From Bradyrhizobium ottawaense (GTDB taxonomy: Bacteria > Pseudomonadota > Alphaproteobacteria > Rhizobiales > Xanthobacteraceae), in the NCBI RefSeq assembly GCF_002278135.3, contig NZ_CP029425.2, positions 5,122,001 to 5,186,000 on the forward strand: a stretch of 64,000 bases of DNA, given 5' to 3'. The notes below the pieces were generated by a model. It saw nothing but the letters and a program-made list of their open reading frames with translations, had not been told where the DNA came from and did not search any database. A program made the position numbers and the translations under genes. This document shows positions 1-9,458 of the stretch, piece after piece (the stretch's first letter is position 1; each line of letters starts with the position of its first letter).

Positions 1-61
1 ACGTCGGAGACCTGCCATAGGACCCGGCATAGGATCCGACGTTGGATCCGAGCTGGGTCAC
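1..61 (-). CDS. 5' end of a probable sensor histidine kinase gene (partial)
   Basis: A GTG at 59-61 follows the response-regulator stop codon (63-65) by one base, and the frame stays open for 20 codons to the window edge. Response-regulator genes of this type are normally followed by their kinase, so this is probably its N-terminus. Only about 20 residues are visible and no domain can be seen, so the call rests on position alone. Confidence 0.35.
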   Translation of the reverse strand, partial: MTQLGSNVGSYAGSYGRSPT

Positions 62-62
62 G

Positions 63-737
63 CTATTTCTCCACGTCCATGAGATAGCCGACGCCGCGGA
101 TGGTATGGATCACGACCTTGGCGCCGTGTTCAGCGAGCTGCTTGCGCAGCCGCGAAACATAGACCTCGACCGCGTTGGAGGCGACCTCGCCGTCGAGCCC
201 GAAGATGTGATCCTCGACGTTCTTCTTCGGCACCACCCGCCCCTGCCGGCGCAGCAAAATCTCCAGCACCGAGGTCTCGCGCGCGGAGATGATCCGCGGC
301 TGGTCGTCGACGAAGATCTGGCGGCTCTCGGTGTCGTAGACGAGGTTGGCGAGACTGAGCGAGCGGCCGAGCAGCTGGCCCGGCCGGCGCAGGATCGCCT
401 CCAGCCGCGCCACCAGTTCCTCCATCGCGAACGGCTTGGCGAGATAGTCGTCGGCGCCGCTGCGCAGGCCGCTGACGCGGTCCTGCAGACCGCCGCGGGC
501 GGTCAGCACCAGCACGGGGAGCGGTTCCATCTTGAGGCGCAACTCGCGCAGCACCGACAGGCCGTCGCCGTCGGGCAGCCCGAGATCGAGGATCATCGCG
601 GCATAGCTGACGCTGCTCACCGCCTCGCGCGCCTCGGCCGCGCTGCCGACGATGTCGCTCTGATAGCCAGCCGCCGCCAGCCCGCCAGCGACGAGGCGCG
701 ACAGCTCGGCATTGTCCTCGACGATCAGAAGGCGCAT
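63..737 (-). CDS. OmpR/PhoB-family two-component response regulator
   Basis: 224 residues with a receiver domain (about 1-115) and a winged-helix DNA-binding domain (about 125-220). The receiver has the acidic pair near residues 7-8, the phosphoacceptor Asp51 in ILDLGLPDGDG, and the DDYLAKPF segment carrying the conserved Lys. The C-terminus has the VEVYVSRLRKQL recognition helix and the TIRGVGYL wing. It resembles QseB/TctD/FeuP-type regulators. The start ATG begins directly with MRLLIVED, the usual first strand. A probable kinase gene follows immediately. A direct-repeat box at 850-867 lies 113 bp upstream and could serve autoregulation. Confidence 0.93.
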   Translation of the reverse strand: MRLLIVEDNAELSRLVAGGLAAAGYQSDIVGSAAEAREAVSSVSYAAMILDLGLPDGDGLSVLRELRLKMEPLPVLVLTARGGLQDRVSGLRSGADDYLAKPFAMEELVARLEAILRRPGQLLGRSLSLANLVYDTESRQIFVDDQPRIISARETSVLEILLRRQGRVVPKKNVEDHIFGLDGEVASNAVEVYVSRLRKQLAEHGAKVVIHTIRGVGYLMDVEK

Positions 738-849
738 CGCATATCTGCCGGATACTCAGGTCACCGCACGCCTCGCGCGGCATCTTCGCTGTCTTCCATC
801 ATTCCGGACGCCTCGGCCAGCGAAAAAGCGTCCGGCCGAACCAGTCGTC

Positions 850-867
850 TGTCAGGTTTGTGTAAGC
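850..867. promoter_or_regulatory. Candidate response-regulator box, copy 1
   Basis: Contains GTCAGGTTTGTGTAAG: two half-sites GTCAG and GTAAG whose starts are 11 bp apart, the tandem one-helical-turn layout typical of OmpR/PhoB-family binding sites. An identical 18-base copy occurs at 1889-1906. It lies upstream of the response-regulator gene. Its role as a binding site is inferred. Confidence 0.4.
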
Positions 868-929
868 CGACCAGGTGTGCCCCCCAAGAGGCGCAGGCCA
901 ATCGCATTTGGAAGCGACTTCCCTATGGC

Positions 930-973
930 CATCCTTCGAGACGCCCGCCGTTGGCGGGCCCTCGGGATGACGA
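930..973. repeat. REP-like palindromic element
   Basis: Starts CATCCTTCGAGACGCCCGCC and ends with the complementary arm GGCGGGC...GGATGACGAC. The outer arms (CATCC/GGATG) and the inner GC-rich stem (CGCCCGCC/GGCGGGC) form a long imperfect hairpin. Elements of this shape are common between genes in Bradyrhizobium and relatives. It lies between the response regulator and the MarR-type gene and may also end transcription of the latter. Confidence 0.6.
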
Positions 974-1013
974 CGCGGTGCGCGGCAGCAATCCTCACGT
1001 GCACCAGTGCCGC

Positions 1014-1577
1014 CTAGCCTCGTCCCTCGAAATAGGCGCAAAGCAGGGTCGTGTCCCTTGGAGCTATGGATTTCCGGAACAGCCTGCACTTGAAGTGACG
1101 ATCCTTCCCCTCTCCGCTCTCGATCAGGAACATGCACCTGCCGCAGACGTCGGCGTTGTGACGGCGCTTGGCAACATCGAGCCCATCGAGGACGCGGCGA
1201 AGCGTATCGCGCAGCTGAGATCGATCGGGGAGCTCAAGTGTCACGAGCTGATCTCGAAGGACGTTAATTGGATCGCGCTCGAGGACCTTCTCGCCTTCGC
1301 TCGTGATGCAGAGCGCAATCGAGCGCTTGTCTTCTGCAGATGGCTTGCGAACCATCAACCCCTTGCTCTCGAGCACGGCGGCGATCTGCGATGCGACGCT
1401 GCGGGTCGTGCCCAGAAAGCTGGCGAGAGCCGTGGGCGTCCGCGAAAACCTGTTTGCGCGGGCGAGAAAGCGCAAGGCCATCCATTCCCGATCGCTCAGC
1501 CCCGCAAGGCTCCCTTCAAAAAGCCAGCTGTCGGCCGATTGGACCAGGAGTTGTAGAATTTCAATTGCCAGTCTCAT
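1014..1577 (-). CDS. MarR-family regulator with a C-terminal four-cysteine tail
   Basis: 187 residues from the ATG at 1577 (MRLAIEILQLL); upstream in-frame codons encode atypical sequence and are left out. Residues about 25-105 form a MarR winged helix (LSDREWMALRFLARA, ALASFLGTTRSVASQIAAVLESKGL, then the wing KPSAEDKRSIALCIT). The unusual part is the tail: CGRC, then a Cys in HFKCRLF, then a Cys in LLCAYFE, which looks like a metal or Fe-S site or a redox switch. A 10-bp perfect palindrome CGGTATACCG at 1679-1688, about 100 bp upstream, is a possible operator. The ligand is unknown. Confidence 0.8.
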   Translation of the reverse strand: MRLAIEILQLLVQSADSWLFEGSLAGLSDREWMALRFLARANRFSRTPTALASFLGTTRSVASQIAAVLESKGLMVRKPSAEDKRSIALCITSEGEKVLERDPINVLRDQLVTLELPDRSQLRDTLRRVLDGLDVAKRRHNADVCGRCMFLIESGEGKDRHFKCRLFRKSIAPRDTTLLCAYFEGRG

Positions 1578-1888
1578 TTGAGAAGTCCCACGGGAAACGG
1601 CGGCCCTGGCATCTCGATCAACGATCGAGAGCCGCCGTGTTCGGTGAATGCTGCATTCCCGTCGGGACTGGTTGAGTCCGGTATACCGTACCGTGAAGCG
1701 CGACCGGCGTGATGACACGCCGCAGCTTCAGCCCGATTGCCGGATTCCGATAACTCGACCGTTCCGTAAAAGGAACACCGAAAAACTACGCATCGCGTGG
1801 GCGTTGAATGACACGAACTCTCGCGCCTCCGGACGCGATGGTCTCTCCCGGCGCACCGCTGATGAGCGGCATCAAAGAAGGCCACGCT
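1578..1888. other. Intergenic region with no confident gene
   Basis: Between the MarR-type gene and the small ORF at 2014. I see the palindrome CGGTATACCG at 1679-1688 and no ORF with protein-like composition. The direct-repeat box at 1889-1906 and the small ORF follow. Confidence 0.5.
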
Positions 1889-1906
1889 TGTCAGGTTTGT
1901 GTAAGC
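1889..1906 (+). promoter_or_regulatory. Candidate response-regulator box, copy 2
   Basis: Identical over 18 bases to 850-867 (GTCAG-N6-GTAAG core). It lies about 108 bp upstream of a 20-residue ORF with a good ribosome binding site. The flanking sequences of the two copies differ, so they are not part of one longer duplicated segment; selection on a binding site is the simplest reading. Confidence 0.4.
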
Positions 1907-2013
1907 AATGGCGCTTCAGCATGCAGGGATGGAGAGAGCGCAGCGAAGAACCACCTTATGGATGGATCCGCTCCGAACAAACACCTTCCGCAAATCTCAA
2001 CGGAGGGCAACGC

Positions 2014-2076
2014 ATGCACATGGTCAGCTTCACACTCGCACTCGCATTCGCCTTCTGCCTGATGGCGCTAGCCTGA
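2014..2076 (+). CDS. Putative 20-residue membrane miniprotein
   Basis: ATG at 2014 preceded by CGGAGGG at 2001-2007. It encodes MHMVSFTLALAFAFCLMALA and then a stop, so almost the whole peptide is one hydrophobic segment. It lies downstream of box 2, which is shared with the response-regulator promoter region. Its last 9 bases overlap the 3' end of the convergent YunG-like gene. Such short ORFs also arise by chance; the ribosome binding site, hydrophobicity and promoter box together make it worth listing. Confidence 0.4.
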   Translation: MHMVSFTLALAFAFCLMALA

Positions 2077-2418
2077 CTTGGTATGGCTCTGCTGAAATGC
2101 TGCCCTTAGTTCGGCTAATTGATCGTTCGTTGCTCCCAGCAACGCGTCGGCCCCATCTGCAGGCAAGTCCGTATAAGCGATCGGCCGGTCGAACTGGCTC
2201 GCCGTGAAGTCGTACCTCTTGCCTTCGATCCGATTGTAAAAATGGTCGCCGGCCGGCAGTGGCGTCTTCAGCAGGTCGCCGCCGAAGAGTTCATGAACGA
2301 GCAGCGACGTGACGTTGCATTGTCCTGCGGCCGGATTGTCCGCCGTCCATTGGCTCGCGGTCGACCGCGACCACGCCTTGAGCAGCGCGCTTTGAACGGC
2401 CTCGGGATCGAAACTCAT
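2068..2418 (-). CDS. YunG-like conserved hypothetical protein
   Basis: 116 residues from the ATG at 2418 (MSFDPEAVQSALLKAWS). The pattern AW(S)...W...NPAAGQCNVTSLLVHELFGGDLL, followed by HFYN and a late Asp/Ala-rich segment, matches the small family annotated YunG: a conserved Gln-Cys in AGQC, and an HFYN motif. No biochemical role is established for the family. The AGQCNVTSLL segment resembles cysteine-peptidase or transglutaminase-fold proteins, but that is inference. It stands alone, on the opposite strand to the miniprotein. Confidence 0.75.
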   Translation of the reverse strand: MSFDPEAVQSALLKAWSRSTASQWTADNPAAGQCNVTSLLVHELFGGDLLKTPLPAGDHFYNRIEGKRYDFTASQFDRPIAYTDLPADGADALLGATNDQLAELRAAFQQSHTKSG

Positions 2419-2530
2419 GTCACGTCCAAACGGCTGCCGACGAACCATATTCCGGATCATTGGATCCTAACATTCTGCTTTGCCCGACAAGTCAACTACT
2501 CCTGGTTTCAAAGAAGCAGGACGCACAAGA

Positions 2531-2560
2531 AACGCCCCGAAGCTTCCGCTCCGGGGCGTT
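2531..2560 (-). terminator. Hairpin terminator after the first TRAP binding-protein gene
   Basis: Arms AACGCCCCG (2531-2539) and CGGGGCGTT (2552-2560), with an inner AGC/GCT extension. On the minus strand it lies about 20 bp after the stop at 2582 and is followed by TTTCTTGTG, a weak U-rich tail. Confidence 0.55.
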
Positions 2561-2581
2561 GCATTCGGCGGCGTGACGCGA

Positions 2582-3670
2582 TCAGCTCTGCGAGCGCCGC
2601 GCCATGAAGATGTCGTAGCCGACCTCGGCGACCTGGAACCAGGCGTAGCCGTCGCTCGTGAACTTGGCGAGGGAGTCGTGCACCTTCTTGAAATTGGCGT
2701 TGGTCGCGCCGACTTCGGCATGCAGCTCCTTGGCGGCCTTGTGGCAGGCATCCATGATCGACGGCGAGAAGGCGTGCAGCTTGGCGCCGCCCGCGAGCAG
2801 CTTCTTCAGCGCCAGCGGATTGGCGGTGTCGTAGCGCGCCATCATGTAGTTGTTGGCGTAGTGGCCGGCCTGCTCCAGCACGCTCTGGTAATATTTCGGC
2901 AGCGCGTTCCACTTGTCGAGGTTGACGAAGGCCAGCAGCATCGGCCCACCCTCCCACCAGCCGGGATAGTAGTAGTGCGGTGCGATCTTGTAGAAGCCGA
3001 GCTTTTCGTCGTCATAGGGGCCGACCCATTCGGCGGCATCGATGGTGCCCTTTTCCAGCGCGGGATAGATGTCGCCGCCGGCGAGTTGCTGCGGCACCAC
3101 TCCGAGCTTCTGGAGCACGCGGCCGGCAAAGCCGCCGATGCGGAATTTCATGCCCTTGAGATCGTCGGGTGCGTTGACCTCTTTCCTGAACCAGCCGCCC
3201 ATCTGGCAGCCGGTGTTGCCCGCGAGCAATGAGACGACGTTGTAGCTCTTGTAGAATTCGTTGAGCACGTCGCGCCCGCCGCCCTGCATGTACCAGGCCT
3301 GGTTGATGCGCATGTTGGGGCCGAACGGCACGGCCGAGCCGAAGGTGAAGGTCGGATCCTTGCCGAAATAATAGTAGGACGCGGTGTGGCCGATTTCGCA
3401 GGTGCCGTTCTGAACGGCGTCGAGCACCTGGAGGCCCGGCACGATCTCGCCGGCCGCGAAGATCTGGATCTGGAATTTGTTGTCGGTCGCCTCGGCGACC
3501 ATCTTGCACATCATCTCGGCGCCACCAAACAGCGTGTCGAGCGATTTCGGCCAGCTCGTCGGCATGCGCCATTTGATTTCCGGCATCGACTGCGCGATCG
3601 CGGGAGCCGCGAGCGTGGCGGCGCCGGCCGCACCGAGTCCTGTGACCTTGATGAAGTCTCTTCTCTTCAT
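2582..3670 (-). CDS. TRAP transporter substrate-binding protein, DctP/TakP type
   Basis: 362 residues from ATG at 3670 (MKRRDFIKVTGLGAAGAATL), a Tat-type signal with an AIA-Q cleavage region near residue 26. The mature protein is TakP-like: WPKSLDTLFGGAEMM, the YYYFGKDPTF segment, MGGWFRKE with the ligand-carboxylate Arg, and [19 protein letters not shown]. TakP homologues bind 2-oxo acids in the periplasm. It is closely related to the next gene upstream, and no TRAP membrane subunits lie nearby, so both may serve a transporter encoded elsewhere. Confidence 0.93.
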   Translation of the reverse strand: MKRRDFIKVTGLGAAGAATLAAPAIAQSMPEIKWRMPTSWPKSLDTLFGGAEMMCKMVAEATDNKFQIQIFAAGEIVPGLQVLDAVQNGTCEIGHTASYYYFGKDPTFTFGSAVPFGPNMRINQAWYMQGGGRDVLNEFYKSYNVVSLLAGNTGCQMGGWFRKEVNAPDDLKGMKFRIGGFAGRVLQKLGVVPQQLAGGDIYPALEKGTIDAAEWVGPYDDEKLGFYKIAPHYYYPGWWEGGPMLLAFVNLDKWNALPKYYQSVLEQAGHYANNYMMARYDTANPLALKKLLAGGAKLHAFSPSIMDACHKAAKELHAEVGATNANFKKVHDSLAKFTSDGYAWFQVAEVGYDIFMARRSQS

Positions 3671-3780
3671 GATTTCCTGCCCTGATGTACCAGTGATTGT
3701 GGGCCTTCTTGCCGAGGCTTTGCACCACCATGACGCAAGCCGCCGCCCAATTCCATCCCGATCGCACTGCGGCAAAGAAA

Positions 3781-3809
3781 AAGCCCGGCCTCCAATGGAG
3801 GCCGGGCTT
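3781..3809 (-). terminator. Strong intrinsic terminator after the second TRAP binding-protein gene
   Basis: A perfect 13-bp stem (AAGCCCGGCCTCC at 3781-3793, GGAGGCCGGGCTT at 3797-3809) with a 3-base loop. Read on the minus strand it is followed by a T-rich run (TTTCTTTG). It lies 31 bp after the stop at 3840 and separates the two paralogous genes into two transcription units. Confidence 0.85.
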
Positions 3810-3839
3810 TCCGGTCTTTGCGACTTTAGGCCTAGGCGA

Positions 3840-5042
<1,203 letters not shown>

Positions 5043-5148
5043 TTACCACGGAAGCCCCGCTTGCGGAACGCGACAATGGCATGACGGGGCTCTACGAAAG
5101 TCGCATGCCCCCCAAAAGGACGAGGAAGGCGTGCCCCGAGCGGCCGGC

Positions 5149-6285
5149 TCAGGCCGCCGCGATGACGCCCTTGAGCTGGTCGCGGACCTGCCCTGCAATG
5201 GCGCGGTAGATCGCCGCATGAGGACCGTCCGGCTCGCTGTCGACGACGGGATTGCCGGCATCCGAGGTAGCACGAATCGCCATGTGCAGCGGGATCTCGC
5301 CGAGGAAGGGGACTTCGAGCTTCTCCGCCTCGTGCCGCGCCCCGCCATGGCCGAAAATGTCCGACCGCGTGCCGCAATGCGGGCATTGGAAGTAGCTCAT
5401 GTTCTCGACGATGCCGAGCACGGGCACGTTGACCTTCTTGAACATGGCAAGCCCCCGTCGCGCATCGATCAGGGACAGATCCTGCGGGGTCGAGACGATC
5501 ACGGCGCCCTTCAGCGGCACGTTCTGCGCCAGCGTGAGCTGGGCATCGCCGGTGCCCGGCGGCATGTCGACGACCAGCACGTCGAGCTTGCCCCATTCGA
5601 CGTCGCGCAGCATCTGCGTCACCGCCGACATCACCATGGGACCGCGCCAGATCATCGCGGTCTCTTCCTCGACCAGGAAGCCGATCGACATGATGGCCAG
5701 ACCGAAGCGCCGAAGCGGAATCATTTTTCGCTCGTCGTTCAGCTCCGGCTTGTCGTGCAGGCCGGTCAGCCGCGGCACCGAGGGGCCGTAGATGTCGGCA
5801 TCGAGCAGCCCGACCTTGAGGCCGAGGTCGCGCAGGCCCAGCGCCAGGTTCAGCGCGGTGGTCGACTTGCCGACGCCGCCCTTGCCGGAGGCGACCGCGA
5901 TCACGGCGGCAACGCCGGGAATTTCCGACTGCCGCGCCATCGGCGACCCGCCGCCCTGCGGCGGCTTGTGGGCATGGACCGGTTGCACGCCGGGCGTGCC
6001 GCGGCTGGGTTGCGGGGGCGGCGGCGGCGCGGAGCCCGGCTTGCGCTCGGCGGTCAGCGCCACCATGACGGTGGTGACGCCGGGAATGGTGCGCACAGCG
6101 GCCTCGGCTTCGGCCCGGATTGGCTCCCAGGCCCTCGCCTCGGCGGCATCGACATTGATCGAGAAGAACACCTTGCCGTCGGACGCGCTGATCGCGCTCA
6201 GCACGTTGGCATTGGTGAGCGCGACCCCGCGGGGAGATTTGATCCTGGCGAGGCTGTCGAGAACCTGTTGCTGCGTCACGCTCAA
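5149..6285 (-). CDS. mrp: Mrp/ApbC-family iron-sulfur cluster carrier ATPase
   Basis: 378 residues. No ATG fits; a TTG at 6285 (…TTGAGCGTGACG, giving MSVTQQQVLDSL) lies just after CAGGAGA, so I take it as start. Residues about 1-85 are the DUF59/MIP18-like domain. After a Pro-rich linker (PPPPPQPSRG) comes the ATPase with the deviant Walker A GKGGVGKST, DADIYGPSVPRLTG, VVDMPPGTGD, and the CPHC cluster-binding pair in MSYFQCPHCG. It transfers Fe-S clusters to apoproteins in the cytosol. It appears monocistronic. Confidence 0.95.
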   Translation of the reverse strand: MSVTQQQVLDSLARIKSPRGVALTNANVLSAISASDGKVFFSINVDAAEARAWEPIRAEAEAAVRTIPGVTTVMVALTAERKPGSAPPPPPQPSRGTPGVQPVHAHKPPQGGGSPMARQSEIPGVAAVIAVASGKGGVGKSTTALNLALGLRDLGLKVGLLDADIYGPSVPRLTGLHDKPELNDERKMIPLRRFGLAIMSIGFLVEEETAMIWRGPMVMSAVTQMLRDVEWGKLDVLVVDMPPGTGDAQLTLAQNVPLKGAVIVSTPQDLSLIDARRGLAMFKKVNVPVLGIVENMSYFQCPHCGTRSDIFGHGGARHEAEKLEVPFLGEIPLHMAIRATSDAGNPVVDSEPDGPHAAIYRAIAGQVRDQLKGVIAAA

Positions 6286-6414
6286 AGCGCATCTCCTGAA
6301 CGGAGCATGATCCGGAGCCGGAGGACGGCGCCAGCGCAAGGCGTGGCGCGGCTTTCCGGCAAGGTCATGCTCGAGACTCTAGGATGCCCCATTAGAGCGG
6401 AAACGCCCAAAAGG

Positions 6415-6852
6415 CTACTGCCTGCCGATATCGTCGGCCTTCTCGGCGGGCGCCGCCCCCTGCTCCCTGGCGGCCTCGAAATTCAGCTCGATCATGACCC
6501 CGTTGGGATCGTTGACGAAGATCTGCCAGAGGTCGCCGCCGGGCACCTGGCGGGACTCGAACTTCATGTCCTTGGACGCCAGCCGCCGCTTCATGCCGTC
6601 AAAGCCGCGACTGACGAAGGCGACATGATGGACAACGCCGGAATCCGGCTTTTGTGGCTCGGCGGTCGCAGAAATATCGACGAGATGCACCACCGCCTTG
6701 CCCTCGCTGTACATCCAGGCGCCGGGGAAGGCGAAATTCGGCCGGGCGCCTTTTTCCAGGCCGAGCACATCCTCGTAGAAGCGGACGGTCTCGGCCAGAT
6801 TCCGGGTCCGGATGTTGAAATGATCGAGGACGCCAACGCTCACGCCGCCCAT
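6415..6852 (-). CDS. VOC (glyoxalase/bleomycin resistance) family protein
   Basis: 145 residues with the βαβββ pairs of a VOC fold: GVLDHFNIRTRNLAETVRFYEDVLGLEKG in the first half and VHHVAFVSRGFDGMKRRLASKDMKFESRQVPGG-DLWQIFVNDPNGVMIELNF in the second. The metal-ligand pattern His (LDHFNI), His (VHHVAF) and Glu (IELNF) is visible. These proteins are lyases, dioxygenases or isomerases; the substrate cannot be assigned. The tail (AREQGAAPAEKADDIGRQ) looks disordered. It starts divergently from the dehydrogenase at 7050. Confidence 0.87.
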   Translation of the reverse strand: MGGVSVGVLDHFNIRTRNLAETVRFYEDVLGLEKGARPNFAFPGAWMYSEGKAVVHLVDISATAEPQKPDSGVVHHVAFVSRGFDGMKRRLASKDMKFESRQVPGGDLWQIFVNDPNGVMIELNFEAAREQGAAPAEKADDIGRQ

Positions 6853-7049
6853 GCTTTCGCTCCCTTTTTTGAAGTCCTTAGGTCCGCCATCCTAGCACAG
6901 GGGGCCGCCAAACGAAGCCGTTGCCCTCCCGGCTTAACGGTTTATGGTGCGCCTCCGATCCGCCCTCGCGGCGGAACTTGGAGGACGCCGCCCTGGCGCC
7001 CTCGCCCGGCTGCAACCGTAAAACTCAAGCTACGGACAAGGTACCACAC

Positions 7050-7922
7050 ATGGCTAAAGTCGCTTTCCTCGGTCTCGGCGTCATGGGCTACCCCATGGCC
7101 GGACACCTCGTGAAAAAAGGGGGCCATGAGGTCACCGTCTACAACCGCACCGCGGCCAAGGCGAAGGAATGGGCGGACAAGTTCGGCGGCAAGACCGCAC
7201 CGACCCCGAAGGCCGCCGCTGAAGGCCAGGATTTCGTGATGTGCTGCGTCGGCAACGACAACGATCTGCGCGCGGTCACGATCGGCCCCGACGGCGCGTT
7301 CGCCGGCATGAAGAAGGGTGCGACCTTCGTCGACCATACCACCGCCTCCGCCGAAGTCGCGCGTGAGCTGGACGCGGCCGCGACCAAGGCCGGCTTCAGG
7401 TTCATCGACGCGCCGGTCTCCGGCGGCCAGGCCGGCGCCGAGAACGGCGTGCTGACGGTGATGTGCGGCGGCGCGCAGGACGCCTATGCCGGCGCCGAGC
7501 CGATCATCACGGGCGCCTATGCGCGGATGTGCAAACTGCTCGGACCCGCCGGAAGCGGCCAGCTCACGAAGATGGTCAACCAGATCTGCATCGCCGGTCT
7601 GGTGCAGGGTCTCTCCGAGGGTATCCACTTCGCCAAGAAGAGCGGCCTCGACGTCGCCGCAGTGATCGAGACCATCTCCAAGGGCGCGGCGCAGTCCTGG
7701 CAGATGGAGAATCGCTACAAGACCATGAACGAGGACAAGTACGATTTCGGCTTCGCGGTCGAATGGATGCGCAAGGACCTCTCGATCTCGCTGGCTGAAG
7801 CTCGCCGCAACGGCGCCAACCTGCCGGTCACCGCGCTGGTCGATCAGTTCTATTCCGAGGTCGAGAAGATGGGCGGCAAGCGCTGGGATACGTCCAGCCT
7901 GCTCGCGCGCCTGCAGCGCTGA
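7050..7922 (+). CDS. 3-hydroxyisobutyrate-dehydrogenase-family NAD(P) oxidoreductase
   Basis: 290 residues from the ATG at 7050 (MAKVAFLGLGVMG), an N-terminal Rossmann fold with GLGVMG at 8-13. Family motifs are DAPVSGGQAGAENG (about 120-133) and the catalytic Lys174 in GSGQLTKMVNQ. The C-terminal half is the all-helical domain. Members oxidise β-hydroxyacids or reduce succinic/glyoxylic semialdehydes; the exact substrate is unresolved. Single gene, divergent from the VOC gene. Confidence 0.93.
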   Translation: MAKVAFLGLGVMGYPMAGHLVKKGGHEVTVYNRTAAKAKEWADKFGGKTAPTPKAAAEGQDFVMCCVGNDNDLRAVTIGPDGAFAGMKKGATFVDHTTASAEVARELDAAATKAGFRFIDAPVSGGQAGAENGVLTVMCGGAQDAYAGAEPIITGAYARMCKLLGPAGSGQLTKMVNQICIAGLVQGLSEGIHFAKKSGLDVAAVIETISKGAAQSWQMENRYKTMNEDKYDFGFAVEWMRKDLSISLAEARRNGANLPVTALVDQFYSEVEKMGGKRWDTSSLLARLQR

Positions 7923-8040
7923 GGAGCGCATCGACGGTCGCTGCCGGGCAGCTGCGACCGTCCCCCCGGCCTTGACGCGGCGCCGCGTCGAGGTCTTGCA
8001 AGCGCATCGAGCCGAAGAACGAACACCGGGGGGACCGACT

Positions 8041-9321
8041 TTGCTGAGCGTGATAGCCGCCGTTTTCATCGTTGCGTATGCTGCCATCGCGCTCGAACAT
8101 CCGCTCGGTGTCAACAAGAGCGCCTCGGCTCTCCTTGGAGCCGGCCTGCTCTGGACCATCTACGCGCTGTCCGTCGGCGACGCCTCGCTCGTCAACCATC
8201 AGCTCGACGAATCCGTCGCCTCGACCGCGCAGATCGTCTTCTTCCTGATCGGTGCCATGACGATCGTCGAGGTGATCGACGCCCACAACGGCTTCGAAGT
8301 CATCACCTCGATCATCCGCACCACGAAGCAAACCACGCTGATGTGGATCATCGGCTTCGTGACGTTCTTCCTGAGCGCGATCCTCGACAATCTCACCACC
8401 ACCATCGTGATGATCTCGCTGATCCAGAAGCTGATCGGCAACAGGAGCGATCGCCTGCTGTTCGCCTCGATCATCGTCATCGCGGCCAATGCCGGCGGCG
8501 CCTGGACCGTGATCGGCGACGTCACGACCACGATGCTCTGGATCGGAGGGCAGATCACTCCCCTCAGCATCATGAAGTCGGTGTTCCTGCCCTCACTGCT
8601 CAACCTGCTGATACCGCTGCTCATCGTTGGCTATTCCATCAAGGGGAAGGAGATTGTCCCTCCGCTGCAAGACCAAGCACAGGCCCTCAGGGTCGAGGTG
8701 TTCGAGCGCAACTTGATGTTCTATCTCGGCCTTGGCACCCTGGTCGCCGTTCCGGTTTTCAAGGCCGTGACGCACCTTGCGCCTTTCATGGGTATTCTTT
8801 TCGGGCTTGGCATCCTCTGGCTGGTCGGCGAGGTCGTTCACCGCCACAAGGACGAGGATGCGCGCCGTCCCCTCACCCTCGTCCATGCGCTGACGCGCAT
8901 CGACATGAGTTCCATCGTGTTCTTCGTCGGCATCCTCATGGCCGTCGCGTGCCTGGAGCATGCTCGCGTGCTGGAACTGTTGGCGAAATGGCTCGACGCC
9001 ACGGTCGGGCGTCTCGACGTCATCGTCATCCTGCTCGGCCTGTTGAGTGCCATCATCGACAACGTGCCGCTCGTCGCGGCCACGATGGGCATGTACAATC
9101 TGGTGCAACATCCGCCCGACAGCTTCATCTGGGAGTTCATCGCCTATTGCGCCGGCACCGGCGGCTCGATCCTGATCATCGGCTCGGCCGCGGGCGTTGC
9201 CGCCATGGGACTCGAGAAGATCGAGTTCTTCTGGTACGCCCGCCGCATCGCAGGCCCCGCCCTGGTGGGGTATCTGGCGGGCGCGATGGTCTACATCGCC
9301 CAGTACGCAGCGCTGCATTGA
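8041..9321 (+). CDS. nhaD: NhaD-type sodium:proton antiporter
   Basis: About 426 residues and roughly 11-12 hydrophobic segments. The start is a TTG at 8041 preceded by GGGGGGA at 8028-8034 with 6-base spacing, which puts the first membrane helix (SVIAAVFIVAYAAIAL) at the very N-terminus. Arsenite-permease/NhaD-superfamily signatures are FLSAILDNLTTTIVMI, ANAGGAWTVIGDVTTTMLW and SAIIDNVPLVAATMGMY: two DN-containing half-repeats. It should exchange Na+ or Li+ for H+ at the inner membrane. No ATG start exists in this frame near the first helix. Confidence 0.88.
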   Translation: MLSVIAAVFIVAYAAIALEHPLGVNKSASALLGAGLLWTIYALSVGDASLVNHQLDESVASTAQIVFFLIGAMTIVEVIDAHNGFEVITSIIRTTKQTTLMWIIGFVTFFLSAILDNLTTTIVMISLIQKLIGNRSDRLLFASIIVIAANAGGAWTVIGDVTTTMLWIGGQITPLSIMKSVFLPSLLNLLIPLLIVGYSIKGKEIVPPLQDQAQALRVEVFERNLMFYLGLGTLVAVPVFKAVTHLAPFMGILFGLGILWLVGEVVHRHKDEDARRPLTLVHALTRIDMSSIVFFVGILMAVACLEHARVLELLAKWLDATVGRLDVIVILLGLLSAIIDNVPLVAATMGMYNLVQHPPDSFIWEFIAYCAGTGGSILIIGSAAGVAAMGLEKIEFFWYARRIAGPALVGYLAGAMVYIAQYAALH

Positions 9322-9458
9322 CGGCGCAGGCGAGATCCAAAATTAACGCCGGGTTAACGTAATTCTTTAGCTCCTTAAGTCACCTCTTAAGGATTTCTTG
9401 CCAGAGATAGACAATGCAGAAGGCCCGCGTCCGGCGTGGGCAGGAATCGTGTTGCTTG

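Noticed and set aside
42..1556. A 504-codon plus-strand open frame opposite the response regulator and MarR genes
   Set aside because: It is antisense to two genes with clear domains, has unnatural Gln/Arg/His-rich composition, and is an expected shadow of high-GC codon bias.
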